Shown here: positions 47,593-59,283 of the stretch, piece by piece
Layout of the letters: the number at the start of each line of letters is the position of its first letter
Numbering within the stretch: the stretch's first letter is position 1
Source: Heracleum sosnowskyi
Lineage: Eukaryota; Streptophyta; Magnoliopsida; Apiales; Apiaceae
Assembly: GCA_030848705.1 (NCBI GenBank)
Contig: CM061238.1
Span: 53,235,133 to 53,299,132, forward strand
DNA length: 64,000 bases
Direction: 5' to 3'
Made by a program: the position numbers and the translations under genes
The notes under the pieces: generated by a model
Told to the model about the DNA's origin: nothing
The model's database searches: none
Seen by the model: the letters and a program-made list of their open reading frames with translations, nothing else

Positions 47593-49425
47593 TCAAGATA
47601 TACATTTATGTTCAAAGAATAAGATTAAGCAATTGAATTGGAACTTCCGGTAAGACGGTACGAGCTATACGGGTGATCAGCCACGTAAAGCTCCAGACCA
47701 TGTTTTCACAAGGTCCTAACATTCAGGATCCATAGGCACACATTGGCCATAAAATAAATACATAAGTAACCAGGACCGCCGCCACGGCCAAAGTTTGTTC
47801 CATTCATGAGTAATTCAAAAGGATTAAATGAACAAGAGGCTTTTAACATTTCCGATGTTCATTTCAGGGCATAAGCTATTTCAAGATTTTATTGCAAGGG
47901 TTTAAAAGTTCAACAATTGAAAGGCATGGAAAATAAGTGAGCAAAGGACTAAGTATGTTTTGGGTATTCAAAAGTTAATAGAGGTCAACAAAGTATAAGT
48001 CAAGATAAAGGTGCTATTAAGCATGGTAAATAAGTCAACAAGGAAATAAGTACGTATCAGGGGTTTAAAGGTTAACAAGAAAGTTCAGGGAATAGTTCAA
48101 GATAAAGGCATCATATGAACATGGTAATGGCATTATACGAGTTACATGAAGATAAGGGATCAAATGTAGAGTTTGTAAATAAAGAGCAAGGTGTAAGGGT
48201 ACAATGGTATAACAAACGATTGCATCATAATTTAAGAAAACTACCACTTGAACAATAAGTGGAGGGAATAGACACTTGCCTCAAAAGCCGATAAACTAAC
48301 TCAGTAACTTGAACACCACTCTGACTTTACGTACACGGGCTCCTTTCCTGGCCTCCTACTTGTACCTATATAAAGGTATAATATCGTCTTAGTTTATAAC
48401 TTAGTACCTCAGCTTTGTTTACGTATCTCTAAGTACTTCTACCCCATCGTCATACAATCACATGTACTTATATATATAAATATACAATCGAGGAGCACAT
48501 AGTGTCCTCACAACTTTAATTAACACTTAGACATGTAGTCACTTAACACATATTTGCTTAATGACATCAACAATTCTAGGCAAAATGACCATATAGACTT
48601 TCAACACATTCAACCTTTACGACATAACCGACCTTTAATCATTTAACACGTACCATATGATGTCACATGACTTTCCTCAACATATTGATGAAAGGCCTCA
48701 AGATAAAGACATCTAAAATTTCTATCTAGTTCCTTTTTGACTATAAATAACACTTGATCACATAAAGCCACTTATACTCACAACATGTTTAGTTAACCAG
48801 TACATAACAACTTACGACCAATTTATAGTTGACTAACCAAGTCTAGATTCAGGTTACTATAACAATGCTGATTCTAATTAAAGACAACCATATTGGTTCA
48901 ACACATATGTAATTATTCAAATTACATCATAGCGACGTCTTATACCAATTAAAATATAATTAAGCAACTAACACATAATTGACCATGTATACCACATAAG
49001 ATCATCAATTAACAAACTACTATACGACACCACCAACTCAACCAATCTTCTCTGCTCTACTTCCTTCTCCCCCTCTTTATTTCTCTCTTCTCGGCCTCTC
49101 GGCCTCTTGGCCTAAACCAAAACCAAACACCTAAACACACGCACTTGAACAACACACACTCATATCCTTCCATCTCTCATACTCACCTTTCTCACACAAG
49201 AACCCACAATTTTAGAAAAAGACATACTCACACACACCATATATTTTTAAAAGAAGCACTCACACGTAAAAATATAATTTTTAAAACAAGACACGCTTAC
49301 CCGAAATATATTTTACAAAAATGAAACACTTCCTTTGTGAAAATCTCCTCAAGAACATAGTTTTAAAAGAACTCACACCGAAACTACATTTTTAAACTAA
49401 CTCACACCTAAGAACACATTTTCAA

Positions 49426-49500
49426 AATACACACACCCATTCATTTTGAAAATACACACCTATTCATTTTGAAAATACACACCTATGAACACTTTTAAAA
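49426..49500. repeat. ATTCATTTTGAAAATACACACC repeat region
   Basis: A 25-bp word with core CATTTTGAAAATACACACC occurs twice head to tail, with degenerate relatives on both sides (49340-49500). Confidence 0.75.
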
Positions 49501-49589
49501 TCACACCTCCAAACTCAAAGTTTTTAAATCCATTCCTTCCCTTCCAACTTCATCTCCCTCGGCTCATCCTCAACCCCTCACCATTCTTC

Positions 49590-49720
49590 CTCTCGGCATC
49601 TCTCTCTCTCTCTTTCGGCCTCTCTCTCCCTCTCTTTCGGCCTCTCTCTCCCTCTCTCTCTCTTTCGGCCTCTCTCTCCCTCTCTCTCTCTCTCGGCTTC
49701 TCCCTCTCTCTCTTTTTCTA
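49590..49720. repeat. CT-rich microsatellite with CGGCCTCTC units
   Basis: (CT)n broken by TTTCGGCCTCTCTCTCCC units repeated four to five times. Confidence 0.85.
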
Positions 49721-50351
49721 ACTATCCTCCTTCCACCTTAACTCCCATCCTTCAAACCACAATCATTTCAACCTCAAGCCAAAGTTCAATCAACAAATGT
49801 TTTAATTGCAACTAACATCTTTAAACAAAATAAAAATCATACTTTCTTTTAAACTAACATGCAACTTATAATATTTCAAATTCTTACTATCCACATCACA
49901 TACAACATACATAATAAATAAAAATCGAAACCCACTAACAAACTTTAATCAAAATCATCATAGATCATAAAATTAGTGACATGCATCAACAAAATAAACT
50001 TGAGTTCAGCTTTTTAAACATAATAATCAAGACCATGGCTCACAAGGATCATTGCCATGGTCGGGTTTCTTCTCGGATGAGCCCAAAACAATGGGTCTCA
50101 TCGAGAATGACCCTAAATACACACAATCGACCTTTGCATGTAAGCTTTATGCATAAAGACCCTTAAATCCGAAAATTCCAGATTTTGAAATCATGATAAA
50201 ACTTGAAATTAGTGCAAGAGGGTTGTAGAGCTTTGAGAGAGGAGTGTTTTGGTTACTCACACTTGTAATTTGGATGAGAGAATCACAAGTTATGGGGGTT
50301 TTAATTTTGTAAGAGATGAAGAACAAGAGAGAGAAATGGGTGTTGGGGAGA

Positions 50352-50386
50352 GAAGAAGAAGGAGAAGAAGAAGAAGAAGAGAGAAC
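50352..50386. repeat. GAA microsatellite
   Basis: AGAAGAAGAAGGAGAAGAAG and continuation; on the minus strand a CTT-rich leader just downstream of the TATA box. Confidence 0.85.
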
Positions 50387-50410
50387 GGGTGGGGGCTGAT
50401 GGGGTGGGTA

Positions 50411-50425
50411 GGGTTTTTATAGGGG
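50411..50425 (-). promoter_or_regulatory. TATA box of element S
   Basis: CCCCTATAAAAACCC on the minus strand; good plant TATA context inside the LTR. Confidence 0.6.
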
Positions 50426-51323
50426 AGCTAAAAGTAATGTAAAAGTAAACACTTTTTAGTTATTTACTTATTAAATGACAAAAATGTCCAATAGAATAAA
50501 ATACCAACATGATAAAAATCAAGGGTTTTCATGTAAATTCATAATCCCATTTCTAGATCAAGTAGAAATATTATTCTACAAATATCTTTTGTAGATTAGA
50601 TAATTAAAATTTTATTTACATAGAAATAATCAAATAAAATGTCTTTTTATCTCAAAAATAATTTTAAATAAAAATTTACCATTCTCTAGGTAAATAAATA
50701 AATTACCCACTGAAAATAAATAATCTAGAAGGTATAGCATCCCTCAAAATAAATATTTAAAATAATTAAGTGATTATAAAATTTAAATCATGAGTTTAAC
50801 ACTAAAATAAAATAAAAATAATGCTAAGAAATATTTCATGCTACTAATTAAATAATTTAGCATACTCTAAATTTAATATAAATATTATATGACCCAAATA
50901 AATTTTCAGAGCACTTGAATAAAATTTAGAAACCACATTCATAATTAATTAATTTTTCACCACGCACATAATTCACATTTTAAGCACATAACAATTATGG
51001 CACATAAAGAAATTTCAAAATTATGGGACTATATCAAATAATTATTTTTATCTCAAATAAGTATGACTAAAATATGAATTTACACATAAATCACATTATA
51101 CCAAGATCATCATTGCTAACTACAATTTCAAGAATTAAAATCTCAATGGCTATTACTAGCAATAAATATAAAATAATTTTTAAATAGCTCTTATTAACAA
51201 AATAAATTTAAGGCTACTCAAATTAGCACAAAGAGCCTATTAAACAATTATCATACACATACAAAATTAATGGTATTTACATATTGATAATAATTTACAA
51301 GTCAAAAATTCTAAGGCGTTACA

Positions 51324-54300
51324 GCTGTGACTTTGTGGAAGTGTCTTTTTGATGTTCCTTTTGTGGCTCCTTCTTTCTTCTGTGGCAATTCAGGTTTAGA
51401 AGTCTTAGATAATGATTTTGGAGGATCATTACTAACAGTACCCACCCTAGACTTAGAGTCTTGTGTTGTGGTTAAAGTACTGCTAGCAATGTCCTTGACT
51501 TGCTGAATTCCACTTCTTGTTCTCTTGGTTGTTTCCTTTGTCCCCTTAGAATCCCTCTTGTCATCATCAGCACCTTTTGTCTTCTTTGAGGATTTGCTCC
51601 TGCTACTTTCACTTGGTCCATCCTTATCACTCCTTGAATGAGATCTCCTTCTGTAGGTTTTCTCCTCATCATCATCCTCACCATCCTTCTTCTTGCTCTT
51701 TTCTTTGACAGATTCAGGAATGACTCCATGAATCAGAAAAGATTGTAGAGTGTGAATCATTTCTAGTTCCTCAACTGTCCTAACTCCTCTCTTGGCTCTC
51801 AGCATTTGTAGCACCTGATTGATCTTTGCATTGTTCTTCATTTTCAGGTCTGAGGGAATGACAAGTTGGTCAATGCTGTTATCTTGAGATAGACTTTGGT
51901 AGATAATTGTCCTTGGTTTGGAGATAACCTCAGGCAATCTTTGATTTTGATCTATCTTTAAGTCATTGTATAGACTTTCATTGTTCACTCCATGCTTTTC
52001 AATCAACTCCAGAATGATTGACAGCTCAGTAAATCTCAGTCTTTCTAGAGTTTGAAATGATAGATGCCACAAGCAATTGTCCTTGCACACCATGATAACC
52101 TCTCTTAGATGAACATCCCTGATTTTCTTTACTGCAACTGTGAAGTACTTGATGCTTTCCTTGAGCTTCTCTCTATAGCTTCTTGCATCTTCATGAGCAT
52201 TTCTGTAGATGGCTTTCAGAAACTCCAGGAAGGCCTCATCATGATAGATGTTTGAATTTGCAACTTCCTGTAGCTTGGCCTCTGTGATAACTGTAGCTTT
52301 GACAGGTTGAGCATTAGGAGTAGGTTGAGCAGGTTGAGTAGCTGAAGTGTCTTTGGGCATCGTGGATGGATAGTAGGTGGTTGTGACTGTGCTTTTCTGA
52401 CCTTGTGCACTTATAACCTCTACAGGGGGTAGGATTATTGGTTTGATTGTTTCTTCAAAAATTTTGCCCTTAAGCTTCTGTTGCTTGGCAGGTACTCCCC
52501 CTTTCTTTTGCAGAATGACCTCCTTTTGTTTCTCCCCCTTAGGCTTGGAATCAGACAAGATGTCTTGAGCTTCCCCAGGGATAGGCAGGTTCATTTGTCT
52601 CATCATAGAAGTCAACATTTGTTGTTGCACCAGCAGGATATTGGAGGTATTGTTGCCTTGGTCATCCAGCTTGTCATTGAGCTGGTTTAGAGATTGAACA
52701 AGTATCCTGTTTTCATCTTTCAGAGAGGCCACTTCTCTTTCTAGACCATCCACCTTGGAGAATAACTGTTGAGACTTGAAAGAATTTAGAGATTGATCCT
52801 TGATCTTGGCAAAGTCAAATTTGGAGATGTTTGACATAGGAACTTCATCCACCAATTTGTCACCATATTGATTCCTCCAAATCACATTCAGCATTGCATT
52901 AGAGTTGATGTTGGCCTTGACTTGATTTTCCAATGTAGTAGCCAGTTTCTTGATGTTGTCAGTGACCATGGCTAGAGAGATATCCATCCTGTTGACATTA
53001 GAATTTGTTTTCTGGATTTCTTTGAGGATGCCATCCACCTTGGGAAAATCAGAGAGATATGAGTTTCTTAGCTGAGTGAGGGATCTTTCTGTCTCTTCCT
53101 GGATAGAATAAATCTCTGATTGAAGCCCTTTCCCAAGATAGTGCAGAGCCTTGAGCTGATTCTTGTAGACATCATTTATAGCATCAAAAACTGCAACAGG
53201 AGAGAGATCCTTTGCATTGGAGCCTAGAGAGGTGAGATAATTTTCTCTCAGAAAAGCCAGGGCATCCTTGAGTTTGATAGACCTCTTAGCATCCAACCAG
53301 GCATCAACATTTCCCTCTGGTTCAGCTGCATCCACTATTTTCTCCTGCTGAGCTGCAACATCCTCCTTGTGGCAAAGAAGAATAGCCTCATAATCAGCAT
53401 TTGGCAGGTTGGAGGTGAGGAGGTGTTGAGCTATTTTTGAGAACTCATCAATCTGTGCCACATGTAGATCTTGAATGGCTTCTTCTGTCATTTTAGAAGG
53501 CACAGTTGATGATCCTGAAGGCCTGTCATGTTGCACAGGCTTCGGCCATTCTGACAGAGTGGCCTGAGCCAAGTGAGAGCTAGTGCTAGGCACTTCAAGG
53601 GATGAAAGTTTTTGAGTCTCCTCCAGCCTTGGAATGGCTGTAGAGTCTGATGTTGTCTCCATTGAAATGGGATGTGTTATAACATCAGCCCTATTTGTCT
53701 GTGAAGACAGTTCCACATCCCTAAGGATGGGAGAATTTGGCATAGCCAGTGAAAACTGGTGAATCCTCCATGTTTGTGTTGGTGTCATTAGGATATGCCC
53801 CAGCATGCATTCCCTGACCAACTAGATGTGGTTCCTGGGTGGTGAGCACAGTGTCATGCACCATGTCACTTGAGGTTGGCTCAATCACAGTGTTGGATTG
53901 TGATTGATCAATTGCAGAAAAGTCATGTGAATGACTGATCTGTTGAGAAGAAATGTTAGATGTAGATTCTAGAAGAGAAGTGTGGTGTGGATTGAATTTT
54001 GGCAATGCCCCCTGAGAAATAGGAGGAGTTTCAAGTGTGATGTGCTCTCCACTCAATGTGTCAGCATCCTTATTTCTCCTAGGATCAAGAGTGAGTTCTT
54101 GATCCTGTGCAGACTCAGTACAGATTGTAGTGGGGAGACTACTCTTTTCAATGCCAATAACCTATTGGGAGGCCATTGACAGTAATAGGTGTACCCCTTT
54201 TTCCACATTTGAATCCTGTTGGGAGGATCCAGTGGTAGGTTTGGATTTGGATTTCTTACTTTGTCTGGTGAGAGGTGACTCAGGATTCTCACTTTCTAAC

Positions 54301-55349
54301 TCTTCAGTTTCTTGAATCACTTTTAGGGGTCTCTTCTTATTCTTCTTTTTAGTAACATCAGTCTTTTGGGAGACTGATGCACTTGGCTCCCTTATTTCTA
54401 CAGTTGTGTTTGCAGTGGGGTTGCTGGATGGGATAGGAAGGTTAGGGTTAGACTGTACAGCTCCTTCAGTCTTAGCCTCCCCTGTCCAGGAAAGTTCATG
54501 GTATATGGGCTTATCAAGTGGATAAGACTCAAATGTGTCCTGCATATGCTTGGTCACACTTAGAATCACATCCACTTGATTCCTTGTGTCCAATGAGCCA
54601 AATAGTACTTTGGACATGGACTTGGAATAAGCCATTTTAGTTTTATCTATACCCTCCAATTCATGGATATTTGCATCAAGAAAATTTAAAATAACTTGAA
54701 GGAAACGAGGGTAAAAGATGTCATTACCTCTACCACGAACGGTCCTGCCTAGCCTCTGAGCCAATTCCTTGAGAATTATGGCTCCCACATTGATCTCCTG
54801 GTTGTTGGCCAGGGAGTAGGCTAGCTTCACAGCAATGTGACTGATATGGTCCCATCCTGTCTTCCTACATAGAAACACTTTCTGGAGTGCGTCAAACAGA
54901 AATGACCACTCCCTTCTCACAAACTTCTTATTTAGCTTTCCAGTATCTATCTCATCAGCATACAGAATGAAGGTCATGAAGTCTACGATTTGAGCATCTG
55001 TAGCTTCTTGGTCATGACCCTCCACCTTGAACCCTAAAGCTTCATTGATTTCCTTTTCACCAAACTGGAAGTGTTTGCCTCCAATTGAACAACTAACCTC
55101 CTGGAATGAGGTTCCATCTTCCCTAGCCATAGTTGATACCAACGCCGTTCTCCAGAATCCTTCCAACACATCGATATACAATGTAGGGTTCAGGGTTAGG
55201 GCTTGGCGTAGGTAGGAAGTGTTCAAGAACCGTACAAAACACTTGTACCTTGGGTTAGCCTCAGCCTTAGAGGGAATGGTGAGAAGATTTGTTTCTTTGG
55301 GAATGTTTAAAGGGCTTGAAGAGGAAGCTGTTTGAGATTTGGGTGCCAT
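51324..55349 (-). pseudogene. Element D ORF3, N-terminal and middle segment
   Basis: ATG at 55349. The first 300 residues form an ordered domain shared with C ORF3 (SFLFDALQKVF, FYPRFLQVIL), the putative-plant-transposon-protein type. Next is a Ser/Pro-rich KKKNKKRP part, then a TAG at 54162-54164, a frameshift near 53760, and a long open part (53821-51329) with helical, coiled-coil-like segments and an R/S/K-rich stretch near 51640. The chain continues at 47073 and 32920. Total about 1600 codons. Place and length match the extra ORF of Sireviruses; function unknown. Confidence 0.85.
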
Positions 55350-56062
55350 TGAAATTGAGATTGAGATTGAAGAAGAGAGAGAAGAGTTTAGGTTTTAGAA
55401 ATTGAGAGCAAATGACAAGATGAAAAGTTGTGAACGGTCGACAAAAAGTATTTATATGATAGAGACACTGCGATATGGAGTTATGAATATGTACAGACTA
55501 AATGTATGTCGCGAAGTCTCAAAATGGCCTGTACCGTAAAGTCCTTGCAAAGTATATCGCAGAGTCCTGAATTAAACTATGTCGCAAAGTCTTGAGGATA
55601 TCAGAATTTGGATGACTTTGCGATATAGTGAAAATACCTTGTCTAAAACTCCTTTTTTTTTTTTTTGGAGATTTTGTCAGACTTAAATCAAAAATTGAAA
55701 TAAAGTAAATTTAAATCAAAATTCTGTCAAATATGGAGACTTGTCGATATAGTTATTCTAAGTCGCAAAGTCATTAAAATGAACTATGTCGCAAACTCAT
55801 GAAATGAACTATATCGCAAAGTCTCACAATTTTAACAGTTTGCGATATAAGTCTGTTTGATTTGTATTATGTCGTGAACTCTCAAAATCATCTATATCGA
55901 GATGTCTCAAAAGCTCACAACTCCTCAACCAAATATGATTTGAAAATTATGCAGTAAAATACTGAAATATTTATAGATCATATCTCAGCTAATTTTCACT
56001 CCAAATAACTAGAGCATTTATATACAGTGAAAATTTACTGCTGCAACAATTAACTAGCATAC
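55350..56062 (-). other. Element D spacer with TTGCGATATAG-like cluster
   Basis: No gene. About twelve words related to CTATRTCGCAAAGTC lie at 55460-55905. The D LTR array has the related word GACTATGCGACATA. Candidate internal promoter of ORF3. Confidence 0.65.
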
Positions 56063-59000
56063 TTACTTAGAACAACTAAATGAAGGATTGAGCATTCCAA
56101 TTTCACTCACAAGTCTGTTGAAGACAGCTTCATTCAGAGGCTTAATAAATATGTCAGCTAATTGTTTCTCAGTTGGAACATAAGAGACTTCTATGGTACC
56201 ATTTGCAGCATGTTCCCTAATGAAATGGTACCTGATCTCAATGTGCTTTGTAGTAGAATGATTAACAGGATTGGCAACTATGGATATTGCACTAGTATTA
56301 TCACACAATAGAGGAATGTGTTCTAACACTAGTCCATAATCCATGAGTTGATTTCTAATCCAAAGCAATTGAGCACAGCAACTTCCAGCAGCAATATATT
56401 CAGCCTCAGCTGTGGATGTTGCTGTGGACTGTTGTTTCTTACTAAACCAGGACACTAACCTTTGACCTAAGAACTGACAGCTTCCAGATGTGCTCTTCCT
56501 GTCAATTCTGCATCCAGCATAATCAGAATCTGTGTAGCCAACCAGATTGAACCCAGTGCCCTTTGGATACCATAGCCCAAGATTAGGAGTCCCTTTCAGA
56601 TATTTGAAAATCCTTTTGATAGCCATCATGTGAGATTCCTTGGGATCAGACTGGAACCTTGCACAAAGGCATGTGGCAAACATGATATCAGGCCTGCTAG
56701 CAGTGAGATAGAGTAGTGATCCAACCATGCCTCTGTAAACCTTGATGTCTACTCTTTTGCCTTTCTTGTCTTCATCAAGCTTGATTGCAGTGGACATGGG
56801 AGTTTTTGCAGGGGATGAGTCTTCTAAACCATATTTCTTCAAAAGATCTTTGACATACTTTGATTGGTTTATGAAGATGCCATCCTCCCTTTGATGTACT
56901 TGCAAACCCAGAAAGTAGGTTAATTCTCCCATCATACTCATCTCATATTTGCTTTGCATCAACTTAGAGAACCTTTCACAGAGTTTTTCGTTTGAAGAGC
57001 CAAAGATGATATCATCCACATAGATTTGAACAAGAATGATATCATTTCCATGCTTCTTGAAGAATAGGGTTTTGTCAATTGTACCCCTGGTAAATTGATG
57101 CTCAAGAAGGAATTGAGATAGAGTCTCATACCAGGCTCTTGGTGCCTGTTTGAGTCCATAGAGTGCCTTAAGCAGTCTGTACACAAAGTCTGGAAAGTTT
57201 TCATTTTCAAAGCCAGGTGGTTGAGATACATACACTTCTTCAGCAAGATCACCATTGAGAAATGCACTTTTCACATCCATTTGATACACCTTGAAATTTG
57301 AGTGAGCTGCAAAAGCCAGGAAGATTCTGATGGCTTCCAGTCTTGCTACAGGTGCAAATGTCTCATCATAATCAATGCCTTCTTGCTGACAGTATCCTTT
57401 GGCAACCAGCCTTGCTTTGTTTCTAATTACCACACCTTCTTCATCCATCTTGTTTCTGAATACCCATTTGGTGTCAATAACATTCTTTCTTTCAGGAGGT
57501 GGCACTAGCTCCCATACTTTGTTTTTCTCAAATTGATTCAATTCTTCTTGCATGGCAACAATCCAATCAGAAATCTTCAAAGCTTCTTCAACTACCTTAG
57601 GTTCCTCTTATGACAGAAAGCAGCTATACATACATGTATTTAATGTTGCCCTTCTTGTTCTAACTCCCTCACTAGGATCTCCAATGATTTGATCCCTAGT
57701 GTGGGCTCTGTCCCATTTCCTTGTGTGCCCCTGTTCATTTCCTTGATCTGTTCCATGCTCATTTTGGTTTACAGTTGCATTCTCTTCTTCTCCCCCTGTG
57801 TTTGTGAACCCTTGCACAGGTGTTTGAAGAAGATTGTCAACTTCAAGGATTTCATTCTCTAGTACAGTTTGAACAGGTGGTTCATCTTCACTTTCAGAAT
57901 CCTCAAGATAACCTTGATTCTCAAATCTTAATGGCACACTGTCTTGATCACTTGTTTTAAGTCCAGGAGTCTTCTTGTCATCAAAGGTAACATCCATGCT
58001 CTCCATGACTTTGTGTTGCTCAGGTACAAACACTCTGTATGCTGTCCTTTCCAGAGAGTATCCAATGAAGATACCTTCAAATGCTTTTGCATCAAATTTT
58101 CCAACATGCTCAGAGGTATCTTTCATCACAAAACACTTGCTTACAAACACATGCAGATGCTTGAAGGATGCTCTTTTTCCAGTCATTAATGAGTAAGGAG
58201 TTTTGCCAGACTTCTTATTGATTAATGTTCTATTTTTTACATAGCATGATGTGTTAACAACATCAGCCCAAAAGCTAGTGGGTAGCTTTGCATCCAACAG
58301 CATTGTCCTTGCAGCTTCAATGAGAGTTCTATTCTTTCTCTCAACTACTCCATTTTGTTGAGGTGTTCTAGGAGCTGAGAATTGTTGAGAAATTCCTTTA
58401 TCTTTGCAAAACTCATACAATGTTGAATTTCTGAACTCAGTCCCATTATCACTTCTCAAAGCCACTACAGAGGAACCAGTGCTTTGTGCTTCTCTATCAA
58501 CTCTCTTGATATGCTCTATTATGACTTGAGGTGCTTCATCTTTGGAGAATAGGAATTCCACCCAAGTGTATCTTGAATGATCATCAACCATTAATAGAGC
58601 ATATTTCTTTTTGGAAAGGGACATTACATTCACAGGACCAAATAAATCCATGTGAATTAGCTGCAGAGGTTTTGAGTTTGTATTGAGCAACTTGTTCTTG
58701 TGACTAGATCTTTTAATCTTTCCTTTCTGACAAGCTTCACATGCTCCATCTTGCACAAACTCCAAGGCAGGAAAATCCCTGATGAGTTCTCTCTTGATTA
58801 GAGAGTTCATTGCCTGAACATTTAAGTGAGACAGTTTCTTGTGCCATAGCCAGAATTCCTCATTTGTGGCTTTAGTGTAGAGACAACAAATTTCTCCCTT
58901 GTCTGCAGCCTTGAGATCAGCTACAAACAGGCTTCCTTTCTTCACACCAGTTAGAACAACTTCACCACTTTCTCTTTTTGAGATTGAACAATGATCTTCA

Positions 59001-59272
59001 TCAAATTCCACTTTGAAACCCCTGTTGGTAAATTGTCCAATGCTCAAGAGATTATGCTTCAGTCCTTCAACAAATGCTACATCTTCAATAATGACATTTC
59101 CAGATTTTATACTGCCATATCCCATTGTATAACCAATGTTGTCATTTCCAAAGGTTACTGATGGGCCAGCCTTTTCCTCAAAATGTGATAGCAGGGCTAT
59201 ATCACTAGTCATGTGACTTGAGCATCCACTGTCCAAGATCCATATGACTCTTTTATTCATGTTGCCCTGCAT
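56063..59272 (-). pseudogene. pol: Element D pol, one in-frame stop
   Basis: A single frame: protease (ILDSGCSSHMTS), GAG-pre-integrase, integrase (HMDLFG, SDNGTEF, the NGVVERKNR block), TAA at 57608-57610 where F has a lysine codon, then reverse transcriptase (DVKSAFLNG, YVDD near 57015) and RNase H ending at 56063. No frameshift seen. The stop separates protease-integrase from reverse transcriptase. Confidence 0.9.
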
Positions 59273-59283
59273 TCACAAAGTAA

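Larger units (their letters stand above)
47079..51323 (-). mobile_element. Element S: 4.2-kb solo LTR, Ty3/gypsy-like
   Basis: Flanked by GCTGT (47074-47078 and 51324-51328). On the minus strand it runs from TGTAACGCCTTAG to GGGGGCGTCACA, the ends typical of large plant Ty3/gypsy LTRs. No PBS, polypurine tract or coding frame is seen. A TATA box is at 50411-50425. A solo LTR left by recombination fits best; a non-coding derivative (LARD) or another repeat class cannot be ruled out. Inserted into D ORF3. Confidence 0.75.

Noticed and set aside
49485..49721. ORF with leucine/serine repeats in element S
   Set aside because: Translation of the CT microsatellite, no ATG at a sensible place.
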